From assembly GCA_947258715.1 (NCBI GenBank), contig CAMYJH010000010.1, positions 92,321 through 156,320 on the forward strand: a stretch of DNA of 64,000 nt, read 5' to 3'. This DNA comes from an uncultured Gammaproteobacteria bacterium. GTDB taxonomy: Bacteria > Pseudomonadota > Gammaproteobacteria > HK1. The notes under the pieces are model-generated. The model was given only the letters and a program-made list of their open reading frames with translations. It did not search any database and was not told the origin of the DNA. Below, in pieces: positions 52,066 through 61,857 of the stretch (positions are counted from its first letter, which is position 1; the number at the start of each line of letters is the position of its first letter). A program made the position numbers and the translations under genes.

Positions 52066-52133
52066 GGCGGGGCGCGTTCATTTATCCCTGAAGTCGGTTC
52101 ATATTCCACTGATACCTGCACCGTCCTGGAAAT

Positions 52134-52218
52134 GTAGAGGGTAGATATTAGACGGTAGATCGTTAAGCGCAGGCTGCGCTCCTCTTCCCTATATGGGTTC
52201 TACTGTCTACCATCTACG
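52134..52218. repeat. Heptamer inverted-arm element of a second sequence family
   Basis: Left arm GTAGAGG GTAGATA TTAGACG GTAGATC (52134-52161); right arm GTTCTAC TGTCTAC CATCTAC (52197-52217). The 7-bp period and inverted-arm layout match the four GTRAYGC elements, but the unit is GTAGANN. It lies just before an alpha/beta-hydrolase gene, whose longest frame would start within the right arm. Confidence 0.75.
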
Positions 52219-52267
52219 AAATTTGATTCGTCGACCAAAGTTTTTTGCCAAGAAGTTGACCGCTGCC

Positions 52268-53110
52268 ATGCGCGAACACTCTTTCCTCTCTCTCAGCCCT
52301 AATGGATTTCACCGGGTTGTCTACAGGGTCTTTGGAGATCCTAAGAACGAAAGCGTGCTCATCTGTGTTCACGGGCTCACGCGTAATGGCAGAGACTTCG
52401 ATACGCTTGCAGAGGCGCTTTGCGATCGTTATCGGGTGATTTGTCCGGATGTCCCGGGACGCGGACGCAGCGACTGGCTTCCAGTAAAGGAAGACTACGG
52501 TTATCCGCTCTACTGCGCCGCCATGGCGTCGCTCATCGCCCACCTGAACGTGGAGGCGGTTCACTGGGTTGGCACCTCCATGGGCGGGCTCATCGGCATG
52601 TTGCTGGCGGCGCAGCCGAAAACGCCGATCAAACGCCTGGTGATGAACGACGTGGGGCCGCTGGTTCCAAAAGCAGCGCTGGAACGGATCGCTTCCTACG
52701 TGGGAGAGGACCGGCGCTTCGCCTCAATGGAGGCTCTGGAGGCTTATGTCCGCGAGATCTATGCGCCATTTGGTGAGCTCAGCGAGGCTCAGTGGCGAAA
52801 CCTGGTGGACAGCAGCGCGAGATCGACAGCAGACGGGGATTTCGGCCTCAACTACGACCCGGCGATTTCCACACCTTTGCGCAGCATGCCATTGGAGGAT
52901 ATGGACCTGTGGCCAATGTGGGACAGGGTCAGCTGCCCTGTGCTGCTGATCCGCGGGGAAACGTCGGACGTACTTCTCGCCGATACCGCGGAAGAAATGC
53001 AGCGCCGCGGGCCCAAGACAGAGTTCATCGAACTGAAAGGCATGGGTCACGCGCCGACATTGATGTGTGAAAGCCAGATCTCTGCCGTCCGAGACTGGCT
53101 GCTGAAATAG
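52268..53110 (+). CDS. Alpha/beta-hydrolase
   Basis: From ATG 52268 (MREHSFLSLSPNGFHRVVYR) the 280-residue enzyme has CVHGLTRNGRDFDTLAEALCDRY, the nucleophile elbow WVGTSMGGLIGMLLAAQP, an acid region LLIRGETSDVL and a late histidine in LKGMGHAPTLM. It lacks a signal peptide. A frame open from 52193 starts in the heptamer element and is less likely real. The substrate is not known; such enzymes hydrolyse esters or C-C bonds. Confidence 0.88.
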   Translation: MREHSFLSLSPNGFHRVVYRVFGDPKNESVLICVHGLTRNGRDFDTLAEALCDRYRVICPDVPGRGRSDWLPVKEDYGYPLYCAAMASLIAHLNVEAVHWVGTSMGGLIGMLLAAQPKTPIKRLVMNDVGPLVPKAALERIASYVGEDRRFASMEALEAYVREIYAPFGELSEAQWRNLVDSSARSTADGDFGLNYDPAISTPLRSMPLEDMDLWPMWDRVSCPVLLIRGETSDVLLADTAEEMQRRGPKTEFIELKGMGHAPTLMCESQISAVRDWLLK

Positions 53111-53189
53111 GAAATTCTATCCGCGCACAGATCCCCACTGGAGGCGGATAATTGATGCAAGAGTTGTTAACAGAGTCGACGGCAGGGGT

Positions 53190-54017
53190 TCAGATCGCCG
53201 AAGGTCGGCCCGGCGCGAGGCCCAGCTTGCTTGCATCCTCGTGGTTCGCGCCGGATGCGGCACCCGCAAGCTCCCGTATCATGGCAATGCGGCGAATGTC
53301 GACATAGCGTTCGAGACGATAATAGAGATCCTGGTCAATCTGCAGGTGAATCACCACGTCGCGAGTATCACCGTTACTGCTAGCGATGGGTGTGTTTCGG
53401 ATGATTTTGCCTTTGGCGTCCAGGGACAGGCCGCCGTCGGCGGCGAGTCTCGGAATATTAACCTTCAGCATATCGCCATTTCTCATCCCTTTGAACTCGG
53501 ACTCGCTGACGGAAACCGACAGCGACACCACCGAGATGTCGTGCAGACTTGCGTAACGTTCCCGGTCGAAGCACTTCAGACGGACATTGATGTTGTTTTC
53601 CGGCTCAACCCGAGTGTTGATTCTCTGCTCGGCGCCTCCGCGGCGCTGGGTGATGAACTGGGAGAAGGAGGCGTGTCCGGCTTCCGGATCCACCCCGGTC
53701 GGTGTGACCCGAAAGCTCAAACCGTGCAGCGGGCTCATGATAACGGAGCGCCCACTGCGCGCGATGGCCCTGGCGTGGAGCTTTTCCATGGCAAAGGTAA
53801 CATCCGATTCTCCGACGGCGAGCACGCTGGCATTGCAGGAGAGTGGCACGCCGCGATAAGCGGTATGAATCTTCGGAGGGGCAACCGACTCCGCGGCGAT
53901 GGGGGAGACCCGGTATACATTGAAAGCCGCCACAAGCTGTCTGTAACGCCTGCCCTGGAATCGCGGGTCGTTTACAGAGAGTTGTGCCGTGCGACCGTGA
54001 CCGGGGCTGAAGTTCAC
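53190..54017 (-). CDS. PilZ-like domain protein (c-di-GMP signature partly altered)
   Basis: A 275-residue cytoplasmic protein. A YcgR-N-like first half (VTFAMEKLHARAIARSGRSVIMSPLHGLSFRV) precedes QRINTRVEPENNINVRLKCFDRE, where RINTR fits the PilZ RxxxR motif, and LHDISVVSLSVSV, which has D and S of the DxSxxG motif but serine in place of glycine. The C-terminal VVIHLQIDQDLYYRLERYVDIRRIAMIRELAG fits a PilZ domain. It may sense c-di-GMP weakly or not at all. No flagellar genes are near. Confidence 0.65.
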   Translation of the reverse strand: MNFSPGHGRTAQLSVNDPRFQGRRYRQLVAAFNVYRVSPIAAESVAPPKIHTAYRGVPLSCNASVLAVGESDVTFAMEKLHARAIARSGRSVIMSPLHGLSFRVTPTGVDPEAGHASFSQFITQRRGGAEQRINTRVEPENNINVRLKCFDRERYASLHDISVVSLSVSVSESEFKGMRNGDMLKVNIPRLAADGGLSLDAKGKIIRNTPIASSNGDTRDVVIHLQIDQDLYYRLERYVDIRRIAMIRELAGAASGANHEDASKLGLAPGRPSAI

Positions 54018-54475
54018 GGGCGAGGTTCCTCCTTATCTTGGTGGTGAAGCTAACGTGCGAGTTCTAACTTCAAGTCCGGCAATTCGATCCTCCCGCCGGA
54101 AAGCGAACTTGCGCTGCTTGAATTTTCACTTCCTGTTGTTGTAATTATCCGGCGCATCCAAGCGCCACCTCGCTGGATCGCCTACGATGTGGCTCGGAAT
54201 TATAACGCGAACAGAGCGTGGCATCCTCTGAATTGGATTCCTGAGAGTAAGGTTGATGTCTTGACTGTGTGAGATGTTGACCGTCTTCAAGCTGCCGCTG
54301 GTCATCACGGGATAAGAACTTAAGGAATTAGTGTCTTCAGTTTCTGTGGCGAATGTTTAATACTCGTTTACTTCGGCGGTAGTTTAAGACTGCATGGAGT
54401 CGCATCGGTCTCGTATGGCGCCTGTTGGCTGAGACTGAAATAATCTATCCGAATTTAAATAAGGACCTACAAATC
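54018..54475. other. Intergenic stretch, A+T richer, no gene supported
   Basis: About 460 bp of lower G+C content than the flanks between divergent genes. Short frames have no recognisable sequence. It should hold promoters for the PilZ-like gene and the hydrolase at 54476, but no site is clear enough to mark. Confidence 0.5.
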
Positions 54476-55162
54476 ATGGACTACGTTATTCCATTCGAGG
54501 GCGTTACAACTGTTGAGGTAAAAGGCACCGGCCAGCGTTTCCCCGTTCGGCGCATCTATCTCGTCGGCCGCAATTATGCCGAGCACGCTCGCGAGATGGG
54601 CCACGATCCCGATCGCGAGCCGCCGTTCTTTTTTCAAAAGCCGGCAGACGTGTTGCTCCCCAGCGGCAGTGATTTTCCGTATCCCTCGCGCAGCAGCGAT
54701 GTGCACCACGAAATCGAGCTGGTGGTCGCCTTGGGCAAGGGGGGTTCGGACATCGACGAATCGGCGGCCCTGGATCACGTCTACGGCTACGCCGTCGGCA
54801 TCGACATGACCCGCCGCGACCTCCAGGGGGAAGCAAAAAAGATGGGCCGTCCGTGGGAGGTTGGAAAGGCCTTCGAGCATTCGGCTCCCATCGGACCCAT
54901 CATTCCCGCGGCCGAGAGCGGGCACCCGGACAAAGGCCGTGTGTGGCTCGAAATCAACGGTGATCTGCGCCAGGAGGGGGATCTGGCCCAGCTCATCTGG
55001 AACGTTCCCGAGACGATTGCTATTCTCTCGGGGCTGTTCACTCTGGCGCCGGGCGATCTCATCTTCACCGGCACCCCCGCCGGCGTCGGACCGGTCCAGC
55101 GCGGCGACCGCATCAAGGGTGGCGTCGAAGGGATCGGCGAGATCGAGATTAAAGTTGTGTAA
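54476..55162 (+). CDS. Fumarylacetoacetate-hydrolase family protein, fumarylpyruvate hydrolase-like
   Basis: The 228-residue protein from ATG 54476 (AAGGA about 9 bases upstream) shows [53 protein letters not shown] (metal ligands E/E), [37 protein letters not shown] and [17 protein letters not shown]. The [11 protein letters not shown] region resembles the fumarylpyruvate hydrolases of gentisate degradation, but no gentisate genes are near. It hydrolyses a beta-diketo acid; the exact substrate is unproved. Confidence 0.88.
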   Translation: MDYVIPFEGVTTVEVKGTGQRFPVRRIYLVGRNYAEHAREMGHDPDREPPFFFQKPADVLLPSGSDFPYPSRSSDVHHEIELVVALGKGGSDIDESAALDHVYGYAVGIDMTRRDLQGEAKKMGRPWEVGKAFEHSAPIGPIIPAAESGHPDKGRVWLEINGDLRQEGDLAQLIWNVPETIAILSGLFTLAPGDLIFTGTPAGVGPVQRGDRIKGGVEGIGEIEIKVV

Positions 55163-55166
55163 AGAA

Positions 55167-55191
55167 AAAGGCCGGGTTGCCCCGGCCTTTC
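55167..55191. terminator. Bidirectional terminator between converging genes
   Basis: Inverted repeat AAAGGCCGGG / CCCGGCCTTT around TTGC, with an A-run on its left side (T-run for the minus strand). It can end both the hydrolase at 54476 and gabD on the opposite strand. Confidence 0.85.
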
Positions 55192-55216
55192 GACTGATAG
55201 AACCAGCGAAACAGCG

Positions 55217-56698
55217 TCAAGTGTCGATTCCGCCCATGCACAGGTATTTGATCTCGACGAAGTCGTCGCTGCCGTACTTGGATCCTTCGCGGCCGATGCC
55301 TGATTCCTTGATTCCGCCGAATGGCGCCACTTCGTTGGAGATGATGCCTTCGTTAATACCGACGATGCCATACTCCAGCGCCTCCGATACGCGCCAGATG
55401 CGGCCCACATCGCGACTGTAGAAGTAAGACGCCAGCCCGTACTGCGTATTGTTGGCAAGTTCGATCGCCTCAGCTTCGTCCTTGAAACGAAACAGCGGCG
55501 CCACCGGGCCAAATGTCTCGTCGTTCGTCACCAGCATGTCGGTGGTTACGTTGGCAAGTACTGTGGGTTCGAAGAAAGTGCCACCCAACGCGTGGCGCTT
55601 ACCGCCGGCGATAACCTTTGCGCCCTTTCCGGTGGCGTCGTTGACGTGTTCTTCAACTTTTTCCACCGCCCTCATGTCGATGAGCGGTCCCTGCTGCGCA
55701 CCATCCTCAAGACCGTTGCTCACCTTGAGGTTCTTCGCCGCTTGCGAGAGTTTCTCGGCAAATTCGCCGTAGACCTTGTCCTGCACCAGGATACGGTTTG
55801 CGCACACACACGTTTGGCCGGTGTTGCGGTACTTCGAAGCGATGGCGCCCTGTATGGCGGCGTCCAGATCGGCGTCGTCGAAGACGATGAACGGCGCATT
55901 GCCGCCGAGCTCCAGCGACACCTTCTTCACCGTGCCGGCGCACTGTTCCATCAGCGTTTTTCCGACCTCGGTGGATCCGGTGAAGCTCAGTTTGCGCACA
56001 GCAGGGTTAGCCGTGAGTTCCTTTCCCTGGACGCTGGCGGGCCCGGTAATGACGTTGAGCACGCCTTTCGGTATGCCCGCACGGTGGGCGAGCTCGGCCA
56101 GCGCCAGCGCCGAGAACGGCGTCTGCGAGGCCGGGCGAATGACCACCGGGCAGCCTACGGCGAGCGCAGGCGCGCACTTGCGCGTGATCATGGCGGCGGG
56201 AAAATTCCACGGCGTAATTGATGCCACCACGCCAATGGGCTGTTTGAGCACGATGATGCGTTTACCCGGCAGGGGGTGATTGATCACGTCGCCGTAGATG
56301 CGCTTGGCTTCTTCTGCGAACCATTCGATGAAAGACGCTGCGTAGGCGATCTCGCCTCGGGACTCTGCCAAAGGCTTGCCCTGCTCTGTGGTCATGAGGA
56401 TGGCCAGGTCTTCCTGGTTCTCCATCATCAGGTTGTACCATTTGCGCAGAATGTTGCAGCGTTCCTTTCCCGTCTTTTCGCGCCAGTCTTCCCAGGCTAC
56501 GTTTGCGGCTTCGATGGCGGCACGCGTTTCCTCGGTCTTGAGCGATGGAACGGTGCCGATAATTTCACCCGTCGCGGGATTGTTGACCTCGATGACTTCG
56601 CCGTCGCCGGCGTCAACCCATTCTCCGTTGACGTAACATTGCTCACGAAACAAAGCGTCGTTTTTGAGACTCGGTTTCGCTTTTACTTTGACGTCCAT
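55217..56698 (-). CDS. gabD: Succinate-semialdehyde dehydrogenase
   Basis: A 493-residue aldehyde dehydrogenase. PWNFPAAMITRKCAPALAVGCPVVIRPASQTP, FTGSTEVGKTLMEQCAGTVKKVSLELGGNAPFIVFDDADLD (catalytic glutamate) and NTGQTCVCANRILVQD (catalytic cysteine) are in order, and the C-terminus EVAPFGGIKESGIGREGSKYG is GabD-like. It oxidises succinate semialdehyde to succinate with NAD(P). The gene follows a hydroxyacid-oxoacid transhydrogenase by about 120 bp on the same strand, which fits 4-hydroxybutyrate use. Confidence 0.92.
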   Translation of the reverse strand: MDVKVKAKPSLKNDALFREQCYVNGEWVDAGDGEVIEVNNPATGEIIGTVPSLKTEETRAAIEAANVAWEDWREKTGKERCNILRKWYNLMMENQEDLAILMTTEQGKPLAESRGEIAYAASFIEWFAEEAKRIYGDVINHPLPGKRIIVLKQPIGVVASITPWNFPAAMITRKCAPALAVGCPVVIRPASQTPFSALALAELAHRAGIPKGVLNVITGPASVQGKELTANPAVRKLSFTGSTEVGKTLMEQCAGTVKKVSLELGGNAPFIVFDDADLDAAIQGAIASKYRNTGQTCVCANRILVQDKVYGEFAEKLSQAAKNLKVSNGLEDGAQQGPLIDMRAVEKVEEHVNDATGKGAKVIAGGKRHALGGTFFEPTVLANVTTDMLVTNDETFGPVAPLFRFKDEAEAIELANNTQYGLASYFYSRDVGRIWRVSEALEYGIVGINEGIISNEVAPFGGIKESGIGREGSKYGSDDFVEIKYLCMGGIDT

Positions 56699-56820
56699 TG
56701 GTCTTCCTCCGCGGGCACGTATTCTGATCCGCTGACGATAACATCATTGGAAGGATGGTTCGAACGCTGTCGCTCGCCGGGTGGAGATCTGGCGTTCATC
56801 AACCCTCGAGGCGCATGGAC

Positions 56821-58128
56821 CTACCAGTAGCTGCGCGCGTCTAGATAGAGCCCCGCGAGCACCGCCGGGCTCACCTCCACCGGCGAATTGGCCAGCAGGC
56901 GCTGCTGCGCCCAGGCGCCGTCGGCGAGTCCCGGGACGTCGGCCTCGCCGTAGCCGAGATCCTCGAGGCCGTTGGGCATTCCGGTTTCCCGCATCATTTC
57001 TATGATTCGCCCGGCGAGGACTTCGCCGGCATCATTCTCGCCGGCGTCGCTAAGGTCCGCGCCCAGGAACCCGGCCGACTCCAGGTGCCGGGTGGGATCC
57101 GCCGGTGCGGTATGGCGAAAGACAGACGGTGCGTCGACGATAACGGAGATCCCGTGGGGACAGATAGGCCTATCCCCGGGGTAACCTTCGGGGTGGTAGT
57201 CCCGAATCATCCCGGCCACGGAATAGGCCATCCCGTGGGGCAGATGGACCCCGGAGTTACCGAAGGCAATACCGGCCAGGGTGGCTGCGTACATCATCCC
57301 GTGGCGGGCCTCCTGGTCTGTGCTGTCCCGCACCGCGCGCACCAGGAACTCCCCGGTGCGCTTCAGAGCCTCCACACAGCCCACGTCGCTCCAGGGGTTG
57401 GCTCCCTGACTCATGGGCCGGGAGACGGGTTGCTCGGCCGCCTTGCGCCGCGTGAAGGGTGCCGCGGTGTAGGACTCCAGGGCGTGGGAGAGGACGTCAA
57501 AGCCGCTGGCCGCCACCACTTTGGCCGGCAGGGTGGCCGTCACCGAGGGGTCGACGAGGGCCAGGGAGGGGCGCAATCTCCTGGAGGCAATTCCGGTCTT
57601 GACCTGCTTGGAAACCAAATCAAAAACGGCGATGCCGGTGCACTCGCTGCCGGTACCGGAGGTGGTGGGGCAGGCGATGTGCGGTTTCAGCGGACCCGGC
57701 ACCGGCCGGCCCTCGCCGATGGGCGCGTTGACGTAGTCAAGAAAGTCCGCCGGGTAGCTGGCATAGAGATTGGCGGCCTTGGCGGTGTCGATCACCGAAC
57801 CGCCGCCGACGGAGATGTAACCGTCGAAGCGGCCTTCGCTGGCAAATCTGCTCCCGGAATTGAAAGACTGGTCCGTGGGTTCGATGCGCACCTCGTCGTA
57901 GACCTCGAAATCGACTCCGCTGTTTGCCAACGCCTGCTTCACCGTGTCCATGGCTTCGAGGCGGCTGACCACCTTGTCGCTGAACACCGCGACTCGTGCC
58001 AGGCCCAGTTCCTTCGCGTCGTGGCCTATCTCTTTGAGTGCCCCGGGACCGAAGCGAATCGCCGTCGGGTCGACGGCGAATATTTGCTCGTTACCTTCGA
58101 TGAATTCGTAGTGGTGACAGCAGGCCAT
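56821..58128 (-). CDS. Hydroxyacid-oxoacid transhydrogenase (iron-containing alcohol dehydrogenase)
   Basis: A 435-residue class III alcohol dehydrogenase with [56 protein letters not shown], the metal-binding [20 protein letters not shown] and [19 protein letters not shown]. The start [20 protein letters not shown] resembles ADHFE1-type transhydrogenases, which oxidise 4-hydroxybutyrate to succinate semialdehyde while reducing 2-oxoglutarate. The adjoining gabD would then yield succinate. Role inferred from sequence and neighbour. Confidence 0.87.
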   Translation of the reverse strand: MACCHHYEFIEGNEQIFAVDPTAIRFGPGALKEIGHDAKELGLARVAVFSDKVVSRLEAMDTVKQALANSGVDFEVYDEVRIEPTDQSFNSGSRFASEGRFDGYISVGGGSVIDTAKAANLYASYPADFLDYVNAPIGEGRPVPGPLKPHIACPTTSGTGSECTGIAVFDLVSKQVKTGIASRRLRPSLALVDPSVTATLPAKVVAASGFDVLSHALESYTAAPFTRRKAAEQPVSRPMSQGANPWSDVGCVEALKRTGEFLVRAVRDSTDQEARHGMMYAATLAGIAFGNSGVHLPHGMAYSVAGMIRDYHPEGYPGDRPICPHGISVIVDAPSVFRHTAPADPTRHLESAGFLGADLSDAGENDAGEVLAGRIIEMMRETGMPNGLEDLGYGEADVPGLADGAWAQQRLLANSPVEVSPAVLAGLYLDARSYW

Positions 58129-58285
58129 GACAGTCTCCGTGATTGGGTATTTTTCCCTGGCGACATTTTATCGCGGCCCGGCAGCGTACCGCACGCCACC
58201 GTATGGCAGGTCTATACTCAATTGACGTGCCTCAGTCGCCTACTCAAAGCGTGGACTTGGATGGAGATCCAGAGAAGAAAATTTG

Positions 58286-58951
58286 ATGACGTCGGCTATT
58301 CAACGAAATATAGAAAGAATTCTGAGCTGGGCAGGCGAGAAAGCACCGCAGACGGTGGCTAACTTGAACAAGCCAGCCTCAGAGCCGGATCAAGACGCTA
58401 TCGAATCCGAGTTCGGCATGCCGTTGCCAGACGGCTTCGCTGATCTCTGGAGCAGCTTCGATGGAGACGGTTTAGGCACCTGGCTGGCGATTTTTGGTAA
58501 CGGTAACCAAATGCTTTCCTGCAAGGAGCTCGTCGGGCACTACAAGCTCGATCAGGAAGTTGGAAAGAGTCTCTACGATCCGGCGATGCATAAAGTTGAC
58601 TTCTGGAAGGACCGAATCGCTGATCACGTCATTTTTGTGAAGGGGGCGGTCAAGCCGCTGATGCTGCATCCCAAATGGTTGCCGTTTACCTCCATGAACG
58701 GTGACGTCATTCGGTATTTTGACTTCGACCCCGCGCCGGGAGGTGCCGTGGGACAAATTATCGAAGTGGATCCGGAAGGCTGCTCGTATCAGGTGCTCGC
58801 CGATTCGCTGCATGTCTTTCTCGCGGAATACGCCGATCAGCTGGAGTCGGGGACGTATTCCGTGGCCGAGGATGGATTTATCGAATCGTCCGTTGAGCCT
58901 GACCCGTTCGAGTGGGGGATGCCCGGTTGGCTCAGACAGGCGAGCGGCTGA
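58286..58951 (+). CDS. SMI1/KNR4-family protein
   Basis: A 221-residue cytoplasmic protein. The domain starts ESEFGMPLPDGFADLWSSFDG and includes LAIFGNGNQMLSCKELVGHYK, KPLMLHPKWLPFTSMNGDVIRYFDFDPAPGG and VLADSLHVFLAEYADQLESG, all usual for SMI1/KNR4. Family members often serve as immunity proteins of toxin systems, but no toxin gene is adjacent. Free-standing; function unknown. Confidence 0.87.
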   Translation: MTSAIQRNIERILSWAGEKAPQTVANLNKPASEPDQDAIESEFGMPLPDGFADLWSSFDGDGLGTWLAIFGNGNQMLSCKELVGHYKLDQEVGKSLYDPAMHKVDFWKDRIADHVIFVKGAVKPLMLHPKWLPFTSMNGDVIRYFDFDPAPGGAVGQIIEVDPEGCSYQVLADSLHVFLAEYADQLESGTYSVAEDGFIESSVEPDPFEWGMPGWLRQASG

Positions 58952-60120
58952 AAGCACGCGAATAGAGTTGCTCCCATAGAGTCGGGTTCGCGGTAGATCG
59001 GCTGCGGCCAGTGGACTCGGCATCCCGCCGACCTTGGATGCTGAGAGAAACCCTCAACCCATAACAGCTTTGCCCCACGTCTCGCCAAACTCCGATTTTT
59101 CGACACTGGGGGCGTACGATTCTGGGCCCACAATCGTGTTGACGCCGCGCAAACGGACCAGCTTTCAAATCCGGTTTCCGACACCCCGTCGTATCTCTCC
59201 ACCGAATAAACTATCGATTGCATTACACGGGTTACAGCACCCGAAGGCGGCAACGTTGTTCGAGCGCATCGGGCAGTCTCGAACTTCAATCTTTCCTCGA
59301 CGAAAACCTGCACATTCTCAAGGCGAACCTTCTCATTCTTTAGTGCATCGCGACTCTGAAACACATCGCAATGTGATCGATAAAAACCTCTGGACGTCAC
59401 TGTATTGACTCATTAAGCATAACAAGCTGTTCCACGGCACGGTTTCAAGAGCGAACTGCTAGGGCAACCGTCGCCCGTTTTTTCATCCGTGGGGAAAAGC
59501 AATGCGGCGAAAACAGTATTCTTGAACCTGCCGCTTCAAGCTTTGAACGCATGTGTAGATTCAATACGCAGCTAAGCGACTGAACCGCTTCCCGCGGGAT
59601 TGTTTTCGATCAAATATCCTTCAGCTTGCTGACGAAGAATGAGTTCGAGATATGCACCCTGAACGAGGCTTGTCATGCAGCGAAAAGATCTGCAGGTACT
59701 TTTGTGCTTGTCCCGCGACAGCCGCGAAGACTTGGGGGATTGCTCAACAGGCGCTCAGGGCAGGAGACGGATGCGACCCTGATCCCTAGGACCATGGTTT
59801 CGTGGCCGGGCACGGGGTTCCGGATTTAGACCGGCATATCTGGGAGCCGTGCACGTGGATCTAGGCGCGATGGGGGGACAGGACGTGCTTGCAATTGACC
59901 CGACCTGCTTCATATCCAAAACTGACCGGGGTCAAGATCAGTTGGGTACCAATCTCAAGCCGTTGAACTTGGGGAAATTTTCTTTTTGGGTCGTTGGGAA
60001 TTCGATCCTGACTCAATAAAAGGTCAGCTCGAGGTTTTGCCTCCGGACCTCGTCCGTCTTACTCTCGGGGCTCCCGACAACACAACCCGTCTAAGAAAGC
60101 GGCGGATAAGGAGTAGAAAA
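58952..60120. other. Gene-sparse 1.2-kb stretch
   Basis: No frame in this stretch, on either strand, shows recognisable protein sequence. The longest are about 120-190 codons and have uneven composition. Base composition is lower in G+C than the flanking genes, which suggests eroded or unselected DNA. The promoter and rbs of the dodecin gene (AAGGAG before 60121) lie at its end. No repeats or terminator of note were seen. Confidence 0.55.
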
Positions 60121-60330
60121 ATGGCGGAAAGCGTCTACAAAGTCGTCGAGCTCGTCGGAACCAGCACCCAATCATGGGAAAAGGCCGCGGCCGCAGCCAT
60201 CGAACGAGCGAGTAAAAGCCTGCGCGATCTCAGGATTGCCGAGGTGACCGATTTGGACATGCACATCAAGGACGGCAAAGTCGAATCCTATCGCGCTAAG
60301 GTGAAGGTGTCTTTCAAGTACGAGGGCTGA
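60121..60330 (+). CDS. Dodecin family flavin-binding protein
   Basis: A 69-residue protein MAESVYKVVELVGTSTQSWE followed by AAAAAIERASKSLRDLRIAEV, a helix and three strands typical of dodecin, ending KVSFKYEG. Dodecins form hollow dodecamers that bind FMN or riboflavin. AAGGAG is 8 bases before the ATG. The upstream open frame has no homology. No special neighbour. Confidence 0.92.
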   Translation: MAESVYKVVELVGTSTQSWEKAAAAAIERASKSLRDLRIAEVTDLDMHIKDGKVESYRAKVKVSFKYEG

Positions 60331-60413
60331 ATGCGCTTGATTGATGAATCAGGGAACGGGCGGAAATCCTCTTCCGACAACGCCGATAAATTCAGGGATG
60401 AGTCGAGACACCT

Positions 60414-61355
60414 ATGCGCATTGCGGTATACGGCGCCGGTGGGGTAGGAGGCTATTTTGGCGGCCGCCTTGTCCAGGCCGGCGTTGATGTCGTCTTCATC
60501 GCACGGGGCAAACACCTGCAGGCGATGCAAAATGACGGCCTCGAGGTCGAAAGCATCTGCGGGAATTTCCGGCTCGACGCCGTGAAAGCCACCGATGACC
60601 CGGCAAAAGTCGGGCGGGTGGACGCGGTGATCGCAGCTACCAAGGCCTGGCAGCTGGAAAATGCTGCCAGGGCCATGGGGCCGATGCTAGGAAAGTGCAC
60701 TTTCGTTTTGCCGCTGCAAAACGGCGTCGAAGCGCCAGATATTCTTGCGCGCGCGCTGGGCGGTGAGCGCGTGGTGGGCGGACTTTGCGGACTATTGAGT
60801 TACATCGCGGGACCGGGACATATTCGTCACGCCGCCATCCCACCGTTCATCAAGTTCGGGGAGCTCGACAATCGCCAGAGCGATCGCATCGAGAAGCTGC
60901 GCCAGATCTTCGAGCGCGCTCAGGGAGTGCGGGTTGAGGTGCCGGCGGACATCGAAGCCGCTATCTGGAACAAGTTCCTCTTCATCGCCGGTTGGGGTGC
61001 CGTGGGCGCGGTCACCCGCGCACCCGTGGGCGTGCTGCGCAGTTGCCCCGAAACCCGGAAAATGATGCGCCAGGCTATGGCGGAAATTTACGCCGTGGCG
61101 AAGGCCCGCGGCGTGGCGCTCGACCGGGACGTGGTCGACAAAACTATGGATGGAATCGACGGGCTGTCGGAAGACGGCACCGCTTCCATGCAGCGGGACA
61201 TCATCAGCGGACGGCCGTCGGAGTTGGAGATGCAGACCGGTGCGATATTGAGGCTGGGACTTGAGGTCCAGGTCGACACTCCCGTCAATCAGATTCTCTA
61301 TTCCAGCCTTCTGCCGATGGAGCTCAAGGCCCGCGGCAAAATCGCATTTGAGTGA
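60414..61355 (+). CDS. 2-Dehydropantoate 2-reductase family protein
   Basis: The 313-residue protein has the NADPH site IAVYGAGGVGGYFGGRLVQAG, VDAVIAATKAWQLENAARA, TFVLPLQNGVEAPDILA and the catalytic-lysine region IEAAIWNKFLFIAGWGAVGAVTRAP, with MQRDIISGRPSELEMQTGAI. It reduces ketopantoate to pantoate or a related 2-oxoacid. It is complete, unlike the paralogue at 18186-19073, which may explain loss of that copy if functions overlap. GlcG-like gene follows by about 40 bp. Confidence 0.9.
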   Translation: MRIAVYGAGGVGGYFGGRLVQAGVDVVFIARGKHLQAMQNDGLEVESICGNFRLDAVKATDDPAKVGRVDAVIAATKAWQLENAARAMGPMLGKCTFVLPLQNGVEAPDILARALGGERVVGGLCGLLSYIAGPGHIRHAAIPPFIKFGELDNRQSDRIEKLRQIFERAQGVRVEVPADIEAAIWNKFLFIAGWGAVGAVTRAPVGVLRSCPETRKMMRQAMAEIYAVAKARGVALDRDVVDKTMDGIDGLSEDGTASMQRDIISGRPSELEMQTGAILRLGLEVQVDTPVNQILYSSLLPMELKARGKIAFE

Positions 61356-61396
61356 TACGGTGGTTTCGCAAATCTCGGACAGGGAGAAATTAAAGC

Positions 61397-61837
61397 GTGA
61401 CCGATTTGTCGCTGGAGCAGGCAAGGACCATTGTCCGCGAGGCCTTGGCTCATGGACGCCGCGCGGATTTAGCGCCGCTCACGGTGGCGGTGCTGGATGC
61501 CGGTGGGCACCTTAAATGCTTTGCCCGCGAGGACGGAAGCGGCATCTTGCGAGGCGACATTGCCACGGCTAAAGCCTGGGGCGCACTGGGCATGGGATTC
61601 GGCTCGCGCACACTGCACGAGCGGGCTATGGCGAGTGAGAAAAGCCGCGTCTTTTTCGGCGCACTGAGTGACGTTTCGGGAGGTCGCGTGGTGCCGGTGC
61701 CGGGCGGCGTGCTCATCCGCGGCGAGTCAGGAAGCATCGCCGGCGCGGTGGGAATCAGCGGCGACGCCTCGGAAAAGGACGAGCTCTGCGCCATTGCTGG
61801 CATCGTAGCCGCGGGATTAAGCGCCGATGCCGGCTGA
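61397..61837 (+). CDS. GlcG/HbpS-family protein
   Basis: A 146-residue protein with LSLEQARTIVREALAHGRRADLAPLTVAVLDAGGHLKCFAREDGSG, IATAKAWGALGMGFGSRTLHERAM, and GRVVPVPGGVLIRGESGSIAGAVGISGDASEKDE, which is the GlcG/HbpS (PduO C-terminal-like) fold. Some members bind haem or cobalamin; this one has no signal peptide. It begins at GTG 61397 and is likely co-transcribed with the upstream reductase. Role unknown. Confidence 0.88.
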   Translation: MTDLSLEQARTIVREALAHGRRADLAPLTVAVLDAGGHLKCFAREDGSGILRGDIATAKAWGALGMGFGSRTLHERAMASEKSRVFFGALSDVSGGRVVPVPGGVLIRGESGSIAGAVGISGDASEKDELCAIAGIVAAGLSADAG

Positions 61838-61857
61838 TCGGTTCAGCGCCGGCGCTG

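Noticed and set aside
57085-58362. Long plus-strand open frame opposite the transhydrogenase gene
   Set aside because: The minus strand encodes a complete class III alcohol dehydrogenase; the plus frame has glycine/valine-rich shadow composition.
59034-59408. Possible gene in the gene-sparse region
   Set aside because: Neither strand of this stretch shows domain-like sequence or a good rbs, and composition differs from nearby genes.
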